A DNA stretch of 50,702 bases from JAZNOL01 sp045580815 (lineage in GTDB: Bacteria; Bacillota; Clostridia; RUG12999). The notes beneath the pieces were generated by a model. That model made no database searches, was not told where the DNA came from, and was given only the letters and a program-made list of their open reading frames with translations. The translations under genes were made by a program, and so were the position numbers. Positions 1 to 7,840 of the stretch are shown piece by piece (position 1 is the stretch's first letter; the number at the start of each line of letters is the position of its first letter). The stretch lies in NCBI GenBank assembly GCA_045580815.1, contig JAZNOL010000037.1, positions 1 to 50,702 on the forward strand, in the 5' to 3' direction.

Positions 1-1
1 A

Positions 2-565
2 GATAAAGAAACGGATTCAAAAATGACAAGGCTCGAATTTATAACAATGCTTATGTGCATAAAAGACGGAGATGTTAAAAAGAAAGAAAGTGTCTCTGTT
101 GATGCTTACGAATTGAGAGAAGAATATGCAGATATAGAAAAATATACAGTTTTGCCAATGGGTGTTATAACAGCAGAGCTTTCAGGAATGTTGAACGGAA
201 AAATAGAGCAAGACAATAAATTGGTTCTTGGCTTGGAAGAGGAGATAACTTGGAAAGAAGCTCTGATATTTGTAGAAAGAGCTGTTCATCCGTTCTTTGA
301 TACTATGTATCACGATATTAACAACGGGAGTGACAGTTGGCTTTTGGAATGTGCGCAGAGAGACAGAATTATAAACTTAGGATTACATTCTGCTGATGCA
401 TTTAGGATTGATGATGAAGATTTGTATAATGCTGTCACATTTGGGGAAGCGTGTGTGGTTCTCAATAGGCTTTTGCATATTCCGTGTGGTATAGAGAGTT
501 ATGCCGGCGGACATACACAATATTATATAGATATGTTTGTAGAGCGATTATTATCTAAAGATTGA
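2..565 (+). CDS. SLH-like surface protein, 3' fragment (5' end outside window)
   Basis: The reading frame is open from the left edge of the window, so the first ATG at 23 is probably internal and the gene starts upstream. The visible part (about 187 residues) carries three spaced segments that resemble the core of S-layer homology domains: TRLEFITMLM near the start, TWKEALIFVERAV near residue 83, and TFGEACVVLNRLL near residue 145. SLH domains bind pyruvylated secondary cell wall polymer in Firmicutes. Each segment lacks the full F-x-D-V start of a canonical SLH repeat, so the copies are diverged. No signal peptide is visible, as expected for a fragment. It converges with the next gene on a shared hairpin. 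I am fairly sure it is coding and moderately sure of the SLH relationship. Confidence 0.6.
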   Translation, partial: DKETDSKMTRLEFITMLMCIKDGDVKKKESVSVDAYELREEYADIEKYTVLPMGVITAELSGMLNGKIEQDNKLVLGLEEEITWKEALIFVERAVHPFFDTMYHDINNGSDSWLLECAQRDRIINLGLHSADAFRIDDEDLYNAVTFGEACVVLNRLLHIPCGIESYAGGHTQYYIDMFVERLLSKD

Positions 566-625
566 TGGTACAATTATAAGTGCAATTGAGGACGTGCCCG
601 ATTTTACACATTTCAATACAAAACA

Positions 626-661
626 AAAAAGCGAGTTTGCAACAAAGCAGACCCGCTTTTT
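626..661. terminator. bidirectional intrinsic terminator
   Basis: Interrupted inverted repeat: AAAAAGCG (626-633) pairs with CGCTTTTT (654-661), and GTTTGC (635-640) with GCAGAC (647-652) with one wobble, around a 6-nt loop. A/T tracts on both sides suit the convergent genes on each strand. It closely resembles the hairpin at 1898-1938. Confidence 0.8.
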
Positions 662-689
662 ATTATTTAATTTTTTTGCTTATGACTTA

Positions 690-1784
690 CTATTTTGACA
701 GTTTTATTCTCATGTCAGAAAACAAAATTCTTGAAATTATTGCCGCAACTTCGCTTCGCTTGATGTTTTCACCGGGATGAAAGCTCATTGTTTCGTCGCC
801 GACTGCAATACCTTTTTCATAAAGCTCAAGTATTTCGTATCCGTAGGGGGTGGCGGCGTGAACATCGGGAATATCTTCCTCAATCACTTCGTTAATATAA
901 TCGTACGATGTTTCCGCATGAGCAAACACATATGCCATTTGAGCACGTGTTATGGGTTTGTTCCATTTGAAATTTATATGACTACCAAAAATTCCGTTTT
1001 CATAGCAATAATTTGTAAATGGAACATACCACGCATCAGTGTCACCTTTTTCGGTTGATATTGTGTTGTTATATATAAGCGCATGCATACTTGCGGCAAT
1101 TTTTGCCGCCTCTCCGCAGGTCATTGTTGCATCGGGGTCAAATTTACCGTCGGCTTTACCGTTGATTATGCCTGTATTATAAGCAATATCAACATACTCG
1201 CCATACCATGCAGAACCACTTACATCCAAAAACGGATGACCACCGGCTGTTGCCGATTTCATTTTAAGATATCCGCAATCTTCACATTTTGCTAAACCCA
1301 CATCGCTGTTGCCCAGTTTGATGGTTTCTTCTGTCATTTTTTTGTGAGTGGTGATAATGTTATAATTGTTATCACCTTTGGCAAGCTCAAAGTTTTTGTG
1401 CATTGTATCATTGTCGGCAACGCAGTACAGATAAAGGGATATGTACGGCGTGTTGCCAAAACAATCGGCAGAAAGGGAGATTTTACTGTCTTCGGTACGG
1501 ATATACACTACCGAAAGTTGTGAGCAGTTTGCAAATGACGAATTTTCCACAGTGTGCACCGTAGCAGGAATATCCACAGAGGTTATCGGACTGCCTGCAA
1601 AAGCATTTTCACCTATTTTTTTAACTGTTATACCGTTAATTTCTGTCGGGATAACAACATCGCCGTCGCCGTTGTATGATGTTATTTCTCCATCAGCGGT
1701 TATATCAAACCCGGTTTGTGCGGTTGCCTGAACACCGGCAAAAACATATGCCGCGGCAAGTATAAGTGCAATTATCTTTTTCAA
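690..1784 (-). CDS. BspA-type leucine-rich repeat protein with C-terminal SLH domains
   Basis: Secreted 364-aa surface protein. Residues 1-22 form a signal peptide (MKK, hydrophobic core, ending near ATAQT). Residues about 30-110 match the LRR_5/BspA pattern (VVIPTEINGITVKKIGENAF, then VDIPATVHTVENSSFANC). The C-terminal half holds three SLH repeats beginning near FLDVSGSAWYGEYV, DTDAWYVPFTNYCYENG and IPDVHAATPYGYEI, each with the typical F-x-P-x-x-x-I-T/K-R/C-x-E motif. SLH repeats anchor proteins to the secondary wall polymer; BspA-like LRRs are known as adhesion or binding modules, but the ligand here is unknown. Translation starts at a TTG preceded by GGGAG about 10 nt upstream. Similar hairpins lie on both sides of the gene. 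Confidence 0.85.
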   Translation of the reverse strand: MKKIIALILAAAYVFAGVQATAQTGFDITADGEITSYNGDGDVVIPTEINGITVKKIGENAFAGSPITSVDIPATVHTVENSSFANCSQLSVVYIRTEDSKISLSADCFGNTPYISLYLYCVADNDTMHKNFELAKGDNNYNIITTHKKMTEETIKLGNSDVGLAKCEDCGYLKMKSATAGGHPFLDVSGSAWYGEYVDIAYNTGIINGKADGKFDPDATMTCGEAAKIAASMHALIYNNTISTEKGDTDAWYVPFTNYCYENGIFGSHINFKWNKPITRAQMAYVFAHAETSYDYINEVIEEDIPDVHAATPYGYEILELYEKGIAVGDETMSFHPGENIKRSEVAAIISRILFSDMRIKLSK

Positions 1785-1897
1785 TTTAAAACAACTCCCA
1801 AAATTAAATTTTTATCACATATAGTGTCTATAACTTTATTCGTTGTTTTATGTCGATTTACCTTTTTTATTATGAATTATTTGTTATTCTTAAAACA

Positions 1898-1938
1898 AAA
1901 AAGCAAGTCTGCAATTATTAAAAGCAGACCTGCTTTTT
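1898..1938. terminator. intrinsic terminator of the SASP gene
   Basis: AAAAAGCA (1898-1905) pairs with TGCTTTTT (1931-1938) and GTCTGC (1907-1912) with GCAGAC (1924-1929), around an 11-nt AT-rich loop. On the minus strand it is followed by a T tract, so it ends the SASP transcript. It is a near copy of the hairpin at 626-661. Confidence 0.8.
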
Positions 1939-1996
1939 CATTTGATATTAATTAAAAGTCGGATTTAATATAAATATATAAAAAATCGTAGTTTAA

Positions 1997-2188
1997 TTAT
2001 TTCATGCCTTTTTCGTAGGCTTCAATCATTTTTTTAACCATCTGACCGCCAACGCTACCTGCCTGACGAGATGTGAGGTCACCGTTGTAACCCTGTTTTA
2101 AATTTACGCCTACTTCCTGAGCGGCTTCCATTTTAAATCTTTCCATAGCTTCTTTAGCTTCGGGAACCATTGTTTTGTTACTAGCCAT
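1997..2188 (-). CDS. alpha/beta-type small acid-soluble spore protein
   Basis: 63-aa DNA-binding spore protein. The sequence begins MASNKTMVPEAKEAMERFK and contains the family signatures EVGVNL and TSRQAGSVGGQMVKKMIE, including the germination-protease cleavage region around the first helix. These proteins coat the DNA of the dormant spore in an A-like form and protect it from UV and heat, then serve as an amino acid store at germination. The ATG at 2188 is chosen because SASPs start MASN and an AGGAG lies 11 nt upstream; a GTG four codons earlier would overlap that site. A sigma-G promoter is expected, but I could not assign one with confidence. This gene shows the host forms endospores. Confidence 0.95.
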   Translation of the reverse strand: MASNKTMVPEAKEAMERFKMEAAQEVGVNLKQGYNGDLTSRQAGSVGGQMVKKMIEAYEKGMK

Positions 2189-2312
2189 TGTAAGTTTCAC
2201 TCCTGTAAAAATTTTTGTGCGCTGCTTAAAAGCGCAGTTATATTTTATGTATTCGTGTTAATTATATACTTGAAATTTATGGTATTTTGTCAAAGAAAAA
2301 GATATAAAAATG

Positions 2313-2341
2313 TTGACAAAAAAATTTAATGGGTGTATAAT
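2313..2341 (+). promoter_or_regulatory. sigma-A promoter of htpG
   Basis: TTGACA at 2313-2318, 17-nt spacer, TATAAT at 2336-2341: a perfect consensus. The start would be near 2348, giving a leader of about 35 nt. No CIRCE-like inverted repeat is visible near it. Confidence 0.85.
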
Positions 2342-2382
2342 ATAATTTAAGGTAATTTTTATTTTTACGGAGGTAAAATACA

Positions 2383-4212
2383 ATGGCAAAAGGTAATATT
2401 GCAGTACATACCGAAAATATTTTTCCGGTTATAAAACAGTGGCTTTATTCTGATAAAGACATTTTTGCACGTGAGCTTGTTTCAAACGGTTGCGATGCAA
2501 TTTCAAAGCTCAAAAAGCTTGTAAGCAGCGGCGAAGCAGAATTTTCGGGTGAATATGCTGTTAAAGTAACTGTTGACAAACCCGGCAAAAAACTCATTTT
2601 TTCCGACAACGGTCTTGGTATGGATGCAGAGGAAATTGAAAAATATATTACACAGGTGGCGTTTTCCGGCGCAGAAGAATTTTTAGAAAAATATAAAAAC
2701 GACAAGGATTCCGATTCAGCAATTATCGGTCATTTCGGTCTGGGATTTTATTCCGCTTTTATGGTTGCCGAAAAGGTTGAAATCAATTCGCTTTCATACA
2801 AAAAAGGTGCAAAACCGGCGCTGTGGACTTGTGACGGCGGCATTGAATACGAAATTGGTGACGGCACAAAAGAAACTGTCGGAACAGACATAACGCTTTA
2901 TGTTGGCGACGATAACGCAGAATTTTTGGAATTTGCACGTATCCGTGACATTTTGTCAAAATACTGCTATTTTCTGCCGGTTGATATTTATGTGATTGAT
3001 GCAGAAAAAGAGGCAGAGCCACCCAAAGAGGGAGAAGAAAAGAAAGAACCTGTGCCGTTTAACGACAAAAATCCCCTCTGGCTCAAATCACCCTCACAGT
3101 GTACAGACGAGGAATACAAAGAGTTTTATCACAGAGTTTTTATGGATTTTGACGAGCCCTTGTTCTGGATACATCTTAATGTTGACTATCCGTTTAACCT
3201 TAAAGGTATTTTGTATTTCCCGAAACTCAAACACGAAATGGGTGCAACAGAGGGGCAGGTAAAACTTTATAATAATCAGGTTTTTGTTGCGGATAATATC
3301 AAAGAAGTTATCCCCGAATATCTGCTTCTTTTAAAAGGATGCATAGACTGTCCCGACCTGCCGCTTAATGTTTCAAGAAGTTTTCTTCAGAACGACGGAT
3401 ATGTGCGCAAGGTTTCCTCGCATATCACAAAGAAAGTCTGCGACAAGCTGACAGGAATGTTCAATACTGACCGTGAATCTTTGGAAAAATACTGGGACGA
3501 CATCAATCCCTTTGTAAAATACGGCTGTATGCGTGACGATTCCTTTAACGAAAAAATCAAGAATATTGTGCTGTTTAAAACAACAGAAGACAAATATCTC
3601 ACACTTGACGAGTATCTTGAAGCGGCAAAAGAGCTTCACGAAAATACTGTGTATTACGCAACAAACACCGAGGTGCAGTCGCAGTATGTTGAAATGCTGA
3701 GGAACAAGAATTTCACCGTTATTGTTATGCCTTACGCAATAGACACTCATTTTATGAGTTTTCTGGAATATGCCGCAGGCAAGGGTATCAATTTCAAACG
3801 TGTTGATGCGGCACTTGACGATACGGCAAAGGAATCAAAAGAAGAAAATGCAGTTCTTGAAACCCTGTTTAAAGAAACAGTAGGAGACGAGAGCATAAAA
3901 ATTGAGTGTGCAAAACTTGACGGTGTTAAACTTCCGGCGGTTATCAATGTTTCGGAGCAGTCAAGACGTATGCAGGAACTTGGCTCAATGATGGGGCAGA
4001 ATTTCGGTATGCCTGAAGAAAAAACTCTTGTTGTAAACACTTCAAGCGATATTGTAAAACGCCTTGAAAAATCAGATGACGAAGACCTTAAAAAACTGGT
4101 TTGCGCATATATTTATGACCTTGCAACGCTTGCTCACAAACCAATGACAGGCGAACAAATGTCCGCATTTTTAGACCGTTCAAATGAAATTTTGTCAAAA
4201 ATCGGCGAATAA
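2383..4212 (+). CDS. htpG: molecular chaperone HtpG (Hsp90)
   Basis: 609-aa cytoplasmic ATP-dependent chaperone, close to the usual 610-630 aa. The N-terminal GHKL ATPase shows the Bergerat fold motifs: ELVSNGCDAISKL (residues about 30-42, where most homologues read SNxSDA), DNGLGMD, IGHFGLGFYSAFMVAE and VGTDITLYV. The middle domain carries the catalytic-loop arginine in NVSRSFLQND. The C-terminal dimerisation domain follows. HtpG remodels near-native client proteins and works with DnaK under stress. The start is an ATG with GGAGG 10-15 nt upstream (ACGGAGGTAAAATACA). A second gene follows after 23 nt and probably shares the transcript. The Asn to Cys change in the ATP-lid helix (SNGCDA) leaves the key Glu, Asn and Asp intact. 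Confidence 0.97.
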   Translation: MAKGNIAVHTENIFPVIKQWLYSDKDIFARELVSNGCDAISKLKKLVSSGEAEFSGEYAVKVTVDKPGKKLIFSDNGLGMDAEEIEKYITQVAFSGAEEFLEKYKNDKDSDSAIIGHFGLGFYSAFMVAEKVEINSLSYKKGAKPALWTCDGGIEYEIGDGTKETVGTDITLYVGDDNAEFLEFARIRDILSKYCYFLPVDIYVIDAEKEAEPPKEGEEKKEPVPFNDKNPLWLKSPSQCTDEEYKEFYHRVFMDFDEPLFWIHLNVDYPFNLKGILYFPKLKHEMGATEGQVKLYNNQVFVADNIKEVIPEYLLLLKGCIDCPDLPLNVSRSFLQNDGYVRKVSSHITKKVCDKLTGMFNTDRESLEKYWDDINPFVKYGCMRDDSFNEKIKNIVLFKTTEDKYLTLDEYLEAAKELHENTVYYATNTEVQSQYVEMLRNKNFTVIVMPYAIDTHFMSFLEYAAGKGINFKRVDAALDDTAKESKEENAVLETLFKETVGDESIKIECAKLDGVKLPAVINVSEQSRRMQELGSMMGQNFGMPEEKTLVVNTSSDIVKRLEKSDDEDLKKLVCAYIYDLATLAHKPMTGEQMSAFLDRSNEILSKIGE

Positions 4213-4235
4213 TTTGTAAGTGAAAGGGTGTTTTT

Positions 4236-4481
4236 ATGGAAACACGTGTTGCCGTAATCGGCATCATAGTTGAAAATAACGAATATGCAGACAAACTCAA
4301 CGATGTTCTGCATGAATATGGTGAGTTTATTATCGGTAGAATGGGTATTCCGTACCGCGAAAAAGGAATAAACGTAATCAGCATTGCAATTGATGCACCG
4401 CAGGATGTTATTAATGCTCTTTCGGGCAAAATCGGCAGACTTGAGGGCATTAGTGCAAAAACAGCATATTCAAACGTATAA
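4236..4481 (+). CDS. TM1266-type iron-only hydrogenase system regulator, orphan
   Basis: 81-aa protein with the ferredoxin-like fold pattern of the TM1266 family (putative iron-only hydrogenase system regulator), related to the C-terminal domain of NikR. Family signatures are VAVIGIIVE at the N-terminus, EFIIGRMGIPYREKGINVIS in the middle, and INALSGKIGRLEGISAKTAY at the end. In most clostridia this gene sits beside hydE, hydF or hydG; here it follows htpG by 23 nt and no hydrogenase gene is in the window. The family's role is poorly known: it is thought to act in control of [FeFe]-hydrogenase genes, and direct DNA binding is not shown by the sequence. ATG start with AAAGGG upstream. Confidence 0.85.
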   Translation: METRVAVIGIIVENNEYADKLNDVLHEYGEFIIGRMGIPYREKGINVISIAIDAPQDVINALSGKIGRLEGISAKTAYSNV

Positions 4482-4502
4482 AATCAATAAAGAAAAACAA
4501 TC

Positions 4503-4561
4503 AGGGCCGCATCTGTTTACATGTTGTATGAGTAAAAAACGTGAAAAACAGATGCGTCCCT
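4503..4561 (+). terminator. long inverted repeat, probable terminator of the htpG operon
   Basis: 16-nt arms with a single mismatch: AGGGcCGCATCTGTTT (4503-4518) and AAACAGATGCGtCCCT (4546-4561), around a 27-nt loop, then AATTTTATA. The loop is long and the T tract weak, so terminator function is likely but not certain. The rest of 4562-4694 holds only a weak 7-bp inverted repeat (4579-4585/4612-4618) and an 8-codon open frame at 4641 that I do not regard as a gene. Confidence 0.5.
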
Positions 4562-4694
4562 AATTTTATAAGAAAAAAAGGTGATTTTATCTTTACATTT
4601 TTTCATGTCACATCACCTAAAAGAAAAGGGCATAATCAAAATGAAAAAACTTAAAACAATTTATTAATGATATGTAAACAATGTTTCTTTTCGC

Positions 4695-4723
4695 TTGACA
4701 GCAATTTGATATGATGATAAAAT
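4695..4723 (+). promoter_or_regulatory. promoter of the alarmone synthetase gene
   Basis: TTGACA at 4695-4700, 17-nt spacer, TAAAAT at 4718-4723. The predicted start is about 45 nt before the GTG start codon. Confidence 0.75.
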
Positions 4724-4776
4724 AAAACTGACAGACAAAATAATACATTTTTCACACACGAAAGGAACGACATTAA

Positions 4777-5454
4777 GTGATTCTTGAAAAAAAGCAAAAT
4801 CTGGTTTTACCGCAAAATGTTTCTGACGAGCAGCTTTTAGGCGATGACATAAAAAAACTTGGCAAAATTATGATTCCTCTTATGCCCCGTTACAGCGGTG
4901 CGTTGCGTGAGGTTGGCACCAAGCTGGAAGTGCTTGACGACGAGTTTAACATGACAAACAACCACTCCCCCATTCACCATATGGAAAGCCGTATAAAAAG
5001 CATAGGCAGCATATATGGCAAACTAATTAAAAAAGGTTTTGACATAAGCGAGTCTTCTGTTTGCGCAAACATTTATGACATTGCAGGAATCCGTGTTATC
5101 TGCAAATATACCAATGAAATTTACCGTCTCGTTGACCTGATTTCCACGCAGGACGATATTGATGTTATACGTACAAGAGACTATATAAAAGAACCAAAAG
5201 AAAACGGATATCGCAGTCTTCATATTATATTGGGAATCCCGGTTTTTTTATCTAATGTAACATATAAGGTTCCCGTTGAAGTTCAGTTTCGCACAATTGC
5301 AATGGATATGTGGGCAAGTCTTGAACATGAAATCCGCTATAAATCCGGCAAAGAAATGAAGCCCGGAATGGCTGAAAAGCTTCGTAAATGTGCAGATATG
5401 CTTTCCGAAACAGACAGCAGTATGCAAAGTATATTTTTACAAATGATGGGATAA
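4777..5454 (+). CDS. small alarmone synthetase (RelQ/YjbM-like GTP pyrophosphokinase)
   Basis: 225-aa single-domain (p)ppGpp synthetase. It transfers pyrophosphate from ATP to GDP or GTP, feeding the stringent response. It has the RelA/SpoT synthetase fold only: no HD hydrolase, TGS or ACT domain. Visible motifs are HSPIHHMESRIKS (residues 63-75), DIAGIRVIC (101-109, with the Mg-binding Asp101), RDYIKEPKENGYRSLH (134-149) and VEVQFRTIAMDMWASLEHE (167-185, with catalytic Glu168). The length is close to RelQ and RelP enzymes (about 210-230 aa), and the sequence reads more like RelQ. The start is a GTG with AAAGGA 10 nt upstream. It is monocistronic, with a consensus promoter in front. Confidence 0.93.
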   Translation: MILEKKQNLVLPQNVSDEQLLGDDIKKLGKIMIPLMPRYSGALREVGTKLEVLDDEFNMTNNHSPIHHMESRIKSIGSIYGKLIKKGFDISESSVCANIYDIAGIRVICKYTNEIYRLVDLISTQDDIDVIRTRDYIKEPKENGYRSLHIILGIPVFLSNVTYKVPVEVQFRTIAMDMWASLEHEIRYKSGKEMKPGMAEKLRKCADMLSETDSSMQSIFLQMMG

Positions 5455-5482
5455 AATTAATGTTTTTTGTTTTTTATTAAAA

Positions 5483-5503
5483 GCAAAAAATGTCATTTTT
5501 TGC
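5483..5503 (+). terminator. weak hairpin after the alarmone synthetase gene
   Basis: GCAAAAAAT (5483-5491) and ATTTTTTGC (5495-5503) pair around a 3-nt loop. No T tract follows on the plus strand, so it may be only a partial terminator or an mRNA 3' end stabiliser. Confidence 0.35.
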
Positions 5504-5593
5504 AAAAACTTTTGCATTCCCCTATCCATGCAGCTTTTAGCTTGTAATAATTCTGTAATATTTCATGTAATTTGTTTTTACACCCTGTTTTGG

Positions 5594-5622
5594 TTGACTT
5601 TCAGCCTGAAATGTGGTAAAAT
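5594..5622 (+). promoter_or_regulatory. promoter of the NlpC/P60 hydrolase gene
   Basis: TTGACT at 5594-5599, 17-nt spacer, TAAAAT at 5617-5622. The leader would be about 85 nt and contains the small inverted repeat GATGAAA / TTTCATC, but no riboswitch class that I recognise. Confidence 0.75.
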
Positions 5623-5715
5623 GGATTATGATGAAAGGTATGTGTTATTCACGGTTTCATCATCAATCAAAAGAAAAGGTGTGCTTTTTGCACATAGAGG
5701 AAAGAAGGTTATGCA

Positions 5716-6570
5716 ATGCATTACTCAAAGATTGCAGGCATTCTGACCGGTGCGGCTTTAGCTCTTTTAACACTTACAACAGGTGTCAGTGCCGCTGACG
5801 GAGAGGTTGTTGTGAACGATTTGAACATTCGTTCCGGTCCTTCAACAGAATCTGCAATTGTAGGCAAAGTCAATGCAGGAGAAATTCTAAAAGTAACAGG
5901 AAACGCTGCAAACAGATTTTATACTTTGAATTATAACGGTTCGGCGGCTTACGCCAGCATTGAATATGTAGCACTTGTTCCGGTAGGTAAGGGCACTGTT
6001 AACACCGATGTGCTTAACATGCGAAACCTCAACACAACAGATGCTGAAATTATTGACAAACTTACATACGGAGAAAGTGTCACCATTCTTGAAGATTTCG
6101 GCGGTTGGTATCAGATAAACCGCTACGGTGTAATCGGATACGTTTCTTCTGATTATGTTACTGTTTCAACCGGATATCTTGCATCACGTTCCGGTTCATC
6201 GGGCAAAGGTCTTGATGTTGTGAGATTTGGTGAAAAATATCTTGGTGTTCCGTATGTTTCGGGTGGAAGCTCCCCATCGGGATTTGACTGCTCAGGATTT
6301 ACTTCGTATGTTTACCGCAACTTCGGTATATCACTCCCCCGCACTGCCGCAGGTCAGGCAGGTCAGGGCATTGAAGTGTCACGCGGAAATATACAGGCAG
6401 GCGATTTGCTTTTCTTCAACACCTACGGTGGTATATCACATGTAGGTATTGCGGTTAACTCAGATACATTTATTCACGCTACCGTTCCGGGAGATGTTGT
6501 TAAATACAGCAATTTAAATTCCGCTTATTACAGCTCCCGTTTTGTTACGGCACGCAGAGTATTACGCTAA
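5716..6570 (+). CDS. secreted NlpC/P60 endopeptidase with two SH3b domains
   Basis: 284-aa cell wall hydrolase that cleaves stem-peptide bonds of peptidoglycan, probably gamma-D-Glu to diamino acid. Residues 1-26 form a signal peptide ending VSAAD. Two bacterial SH3 domains follow (about 29-88, with LNIRSGPSTESAIVGKV, and 94-150, with LNMRNLNTTDAEIIDKL). A short SRSGSSG linker leads to the NlpC/P60 domain (about 162-284). The catalytic triad is Cys192 in GFDCSGFTSYVY, His242 in ISHVGIAV and His254 in TFIHATVP. The start at 5716 has AGAAGG seven nt upstream; an ATG five nt earlier is in another frame. The gene is monocistronic with its own promoter and terminator. Confidence 0.95.
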   Translation: MHYSKIAGILTGAALALLTLTTGVSAADGEVVVNDLNIRSGPSTESAIVGKVNAGEILKVTGNAANRFYTLNYNGSAAYASIEYVALVPVGKGTVNTDVLNMRNLNTTDAEIIDKLTYGESVTILEDFGGWYQINRYGVIGYVSSDYVTVSTGYLASRSGSSGKGLDVVRFGEKYLGVPYVSGGSSPSGFDCSGFTSYVYRNFGISLPRTAAGQAGQGIEVSRGNIQAGDLLFFNTYGGISHVGIAVNSDTFIHATVPGDVVKYSNLNSAYYSSRFVTARRVLR

Positions 6571-6576
6571 AATCAG

Positions 6577-6602
6577 GCGGTTGTCATCGACAACCGCTTT
6601 TT
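6577..6602 (+). terminator. intrinsic terminator after the NlpC/P60 gene
   Basis: Perfect 9-bp stem GCGGTTGTC / GACAACCGC (6577-6585 and 6589-6597) with a 3-nt loop, followed by TTTTT. Confidence 0.9.
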
Positions 6603-6626
6603 ACTTTATAAAACGGAGGCATTTTT

Positions 6627-7169
6627 ATGCGAGTTATTTCAGGCATTGCACGAGGACGCAAACTGCTCGCCCCTGAAGGCATCAGTACACGCCCTACCTC
6701 GGACAGAGCCAAAGAAGCACTTTTTAATATAATAAACCTGCAAATACGAAACAAAATTGTTTTAGATTTGTTTTCCGGTAGCGGTGCTTTGGGCATTGAA
6801 TCATTAAGCCGTGGTGCAGACTTTTGCATTTTTGTTGAAAACGACCCTGTTGCCGCCGATATTATCAGAAAAAATCTGACAGCTACAGGTTTTTCGGACA
6901 AAAGTGCTGTTTTTGTGTGCGATGTTTACGAGTATTTAAAATCATGTAATAAAACTTTTAATTACATCTTTATGGATCCACCCTACGGAAAAAATTTAAT
7001 TCCGCCGGCTATTAAACTGATTGCAGAAAAAAATATTCTTGAATCAGGCGCTACTATTATTGCTGAAACTGAAAATAATGAGATTTTGCCTGCTGATATT
7101 TCCGGAATTTCTTTAACAGAAAGCCGAAAATACGGCAAAGCATTGCTCAATTTTTACAAAAAGGGCTAA
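6627..7169 (+). CDS. rsmD: 16S rRNA (guanine966-N2)-methyltransferase RsmD
   Basis: 180-aa cytoplasmic SAM-dependent methyltransferase that modifies G966 (E. coli numbering) of 16S rRNA during small subunit assembly. Visible motifs are MRVISGIARGRKL at the N-terminus, TRPTSDRAKEALFN (residues 21-34), the SAM-binding motif I LDLFSGSGALGIESLSRG (46-63), and catalytic motif IV DPPY (117-120). Length matches the family (about 180-190 aa). The ATG has GGAGG upstream. In many Firmicutes rsmD directly precedes coaD, as it does here, although coaD also has its own promoter in the 166-nt gap. Confidence 0.95.
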   Translation: MRVISGIARGRKLLAPEGISTRPTSDRAKEALFNIINLQIRNKIVLDLFSGSGALGIESLSRGADFCIFVENDPVAADIIRKNLTATGFSDKSAVFVCDVYEYLKSCNKTFNYIFMDPPYGKNLIPPAIKLIAEKNILESGATIIAETENNEILPADISGISLTESRKYGKALLNFYKKG

Positions 7170-7225
7170 TTTTTTATAAAAATTTGCATTTTATTTAAAA
7201 AAGTAAATTTTTTTTTAAAAAACTA

Positions 7226-7254
7226 TTGATTATTTTGAAAAAATAATGTATAAT
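7226..7254 (+). promoter_or_regulatory. promoter of the coaD operon
   Basis: TTGATT at 7226-7231, 17-nt spacer, TATAAT at 7249-7254. It lies inside the apparent upstream extension of the coaD frame, which supports the downstream ATG at 7336 as the true start. Confidence 0.75.
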
Positions 7255-7335
7255 GTATTATGTAATTGTATAATTGCAATTATTGTGTGTATTTATTATC
7301 AAAACAGGTTTAGTTTTATTGAAAGTTGGTTGAAA

Positions 7336-7815
7336 ATGAAAACAGCGGTATACCCCGGCAGTTTTGATCCAGTAACAAATGGTCATCTTGACATTATCCG
7401 CCGCGCATCAACAATTTTTGACAAATTACAGATTGTTGTCTTTAACAATTCACAAAAACGTTGTGCATTTTCTGTTGAAGAGCGTATGCAAATGTTACGT
7501 GACGCTACCGCCGATATCAAAAATATTGAAATCGGATGTTCGTCAGAGTTGCTTGTTCATTATTTGCAACACAACAACATTAAAACCATTATCAAAGGGC
7601 TTCGTATGATTTCGGATTTTGAGTACGAATTCCAGATGGCTCTTGCTAACCGTGAACAAAGTCCTGATATTGAAACTCTGTTTTTAATGACCGCTTCGGA
7701 ATATTCACACTTAAGCTCAAGCCTTGTACGCGAGTTAGCCTCTTACGGCGGTGACCTTTCAAAGCTTGTTCCCCACTGTATTATGCAGAGGGTTTACGAC
7801 AAATTTAGTAAATAA
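7336..7815 (+). CDS. coaD: phosphopantetheine adenylyltransferase
   Basis: 159-aa enzyme of coenzyme A synthesis. It joins 4'-phosphopantetheine and ATP to give dephospho-CoA and pyrophosphate in the cytoplasm. The nucleotidyltransferase motif YPGSFDPVTNGHLDII (residues 5-20) holds the (H/T)xGH signature. Further family segments are KGLRMISDFEYEFQMALANR and TASEYSHLSSSLVRELASYGGD. The frame is open further upstream, but the ATG at 7336 gives the family length and start (MKTAVYPGSFDP), and the upstream part overlaps a promoter. The ribosome site (GAAAGTTGG) is weak. It is first gene of an operon with a coiled-coil protein and citrate synthase. Confidence 0.95.
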   Translation: MKTAVYPGSFDPVTNGHLDIIRRASTIFDKLQIVVFNNSQKRCAFSVEERMQMLRDATADIKNIEIGCSSELLVHYLQHNNIKTIIKGLRMISDFEYEFQMALANREQSPDIETLFLMTASEYSHLSSSLVRELASYGGDLSKLVPHCIMQRVYDKFSK

Positions 7816-7840
7816 AATTTATTTTCAGGAGGAACATATC

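Noticed and set aside
4641..4667. 8-codon frame (MKKLKTIY) before the alarmone synthetase gene, a possible leader peptide
   Set aside because: It lies upstream of the -35 box of the gene, has a poor ribosome site and no attenuator-like hairpins follow.
5630..5715. Possible c-di-AMP (ydaO) riboswitch before the cell wall hydrolase
   Set aside because: The leader is only about 85 nt and lacks the conserved ydaO core; only two small hairpins are present.
7246..7335. N-terminal extension of CoaD upstream of the ATG at 7336
   Set aside because: The extension starts inside a TTGATT-17-TATAAT promoter and is hydrophobic, unlike any CoaD; the family starts at MKTAVYPGSFDP.
7751..7840. Upstream start of the coiled-coil protein within coaD
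   Set aside because: It overlaps the coaD 3' end; the ATG at 7841 has a strong AGGAGGA at correct spacing.
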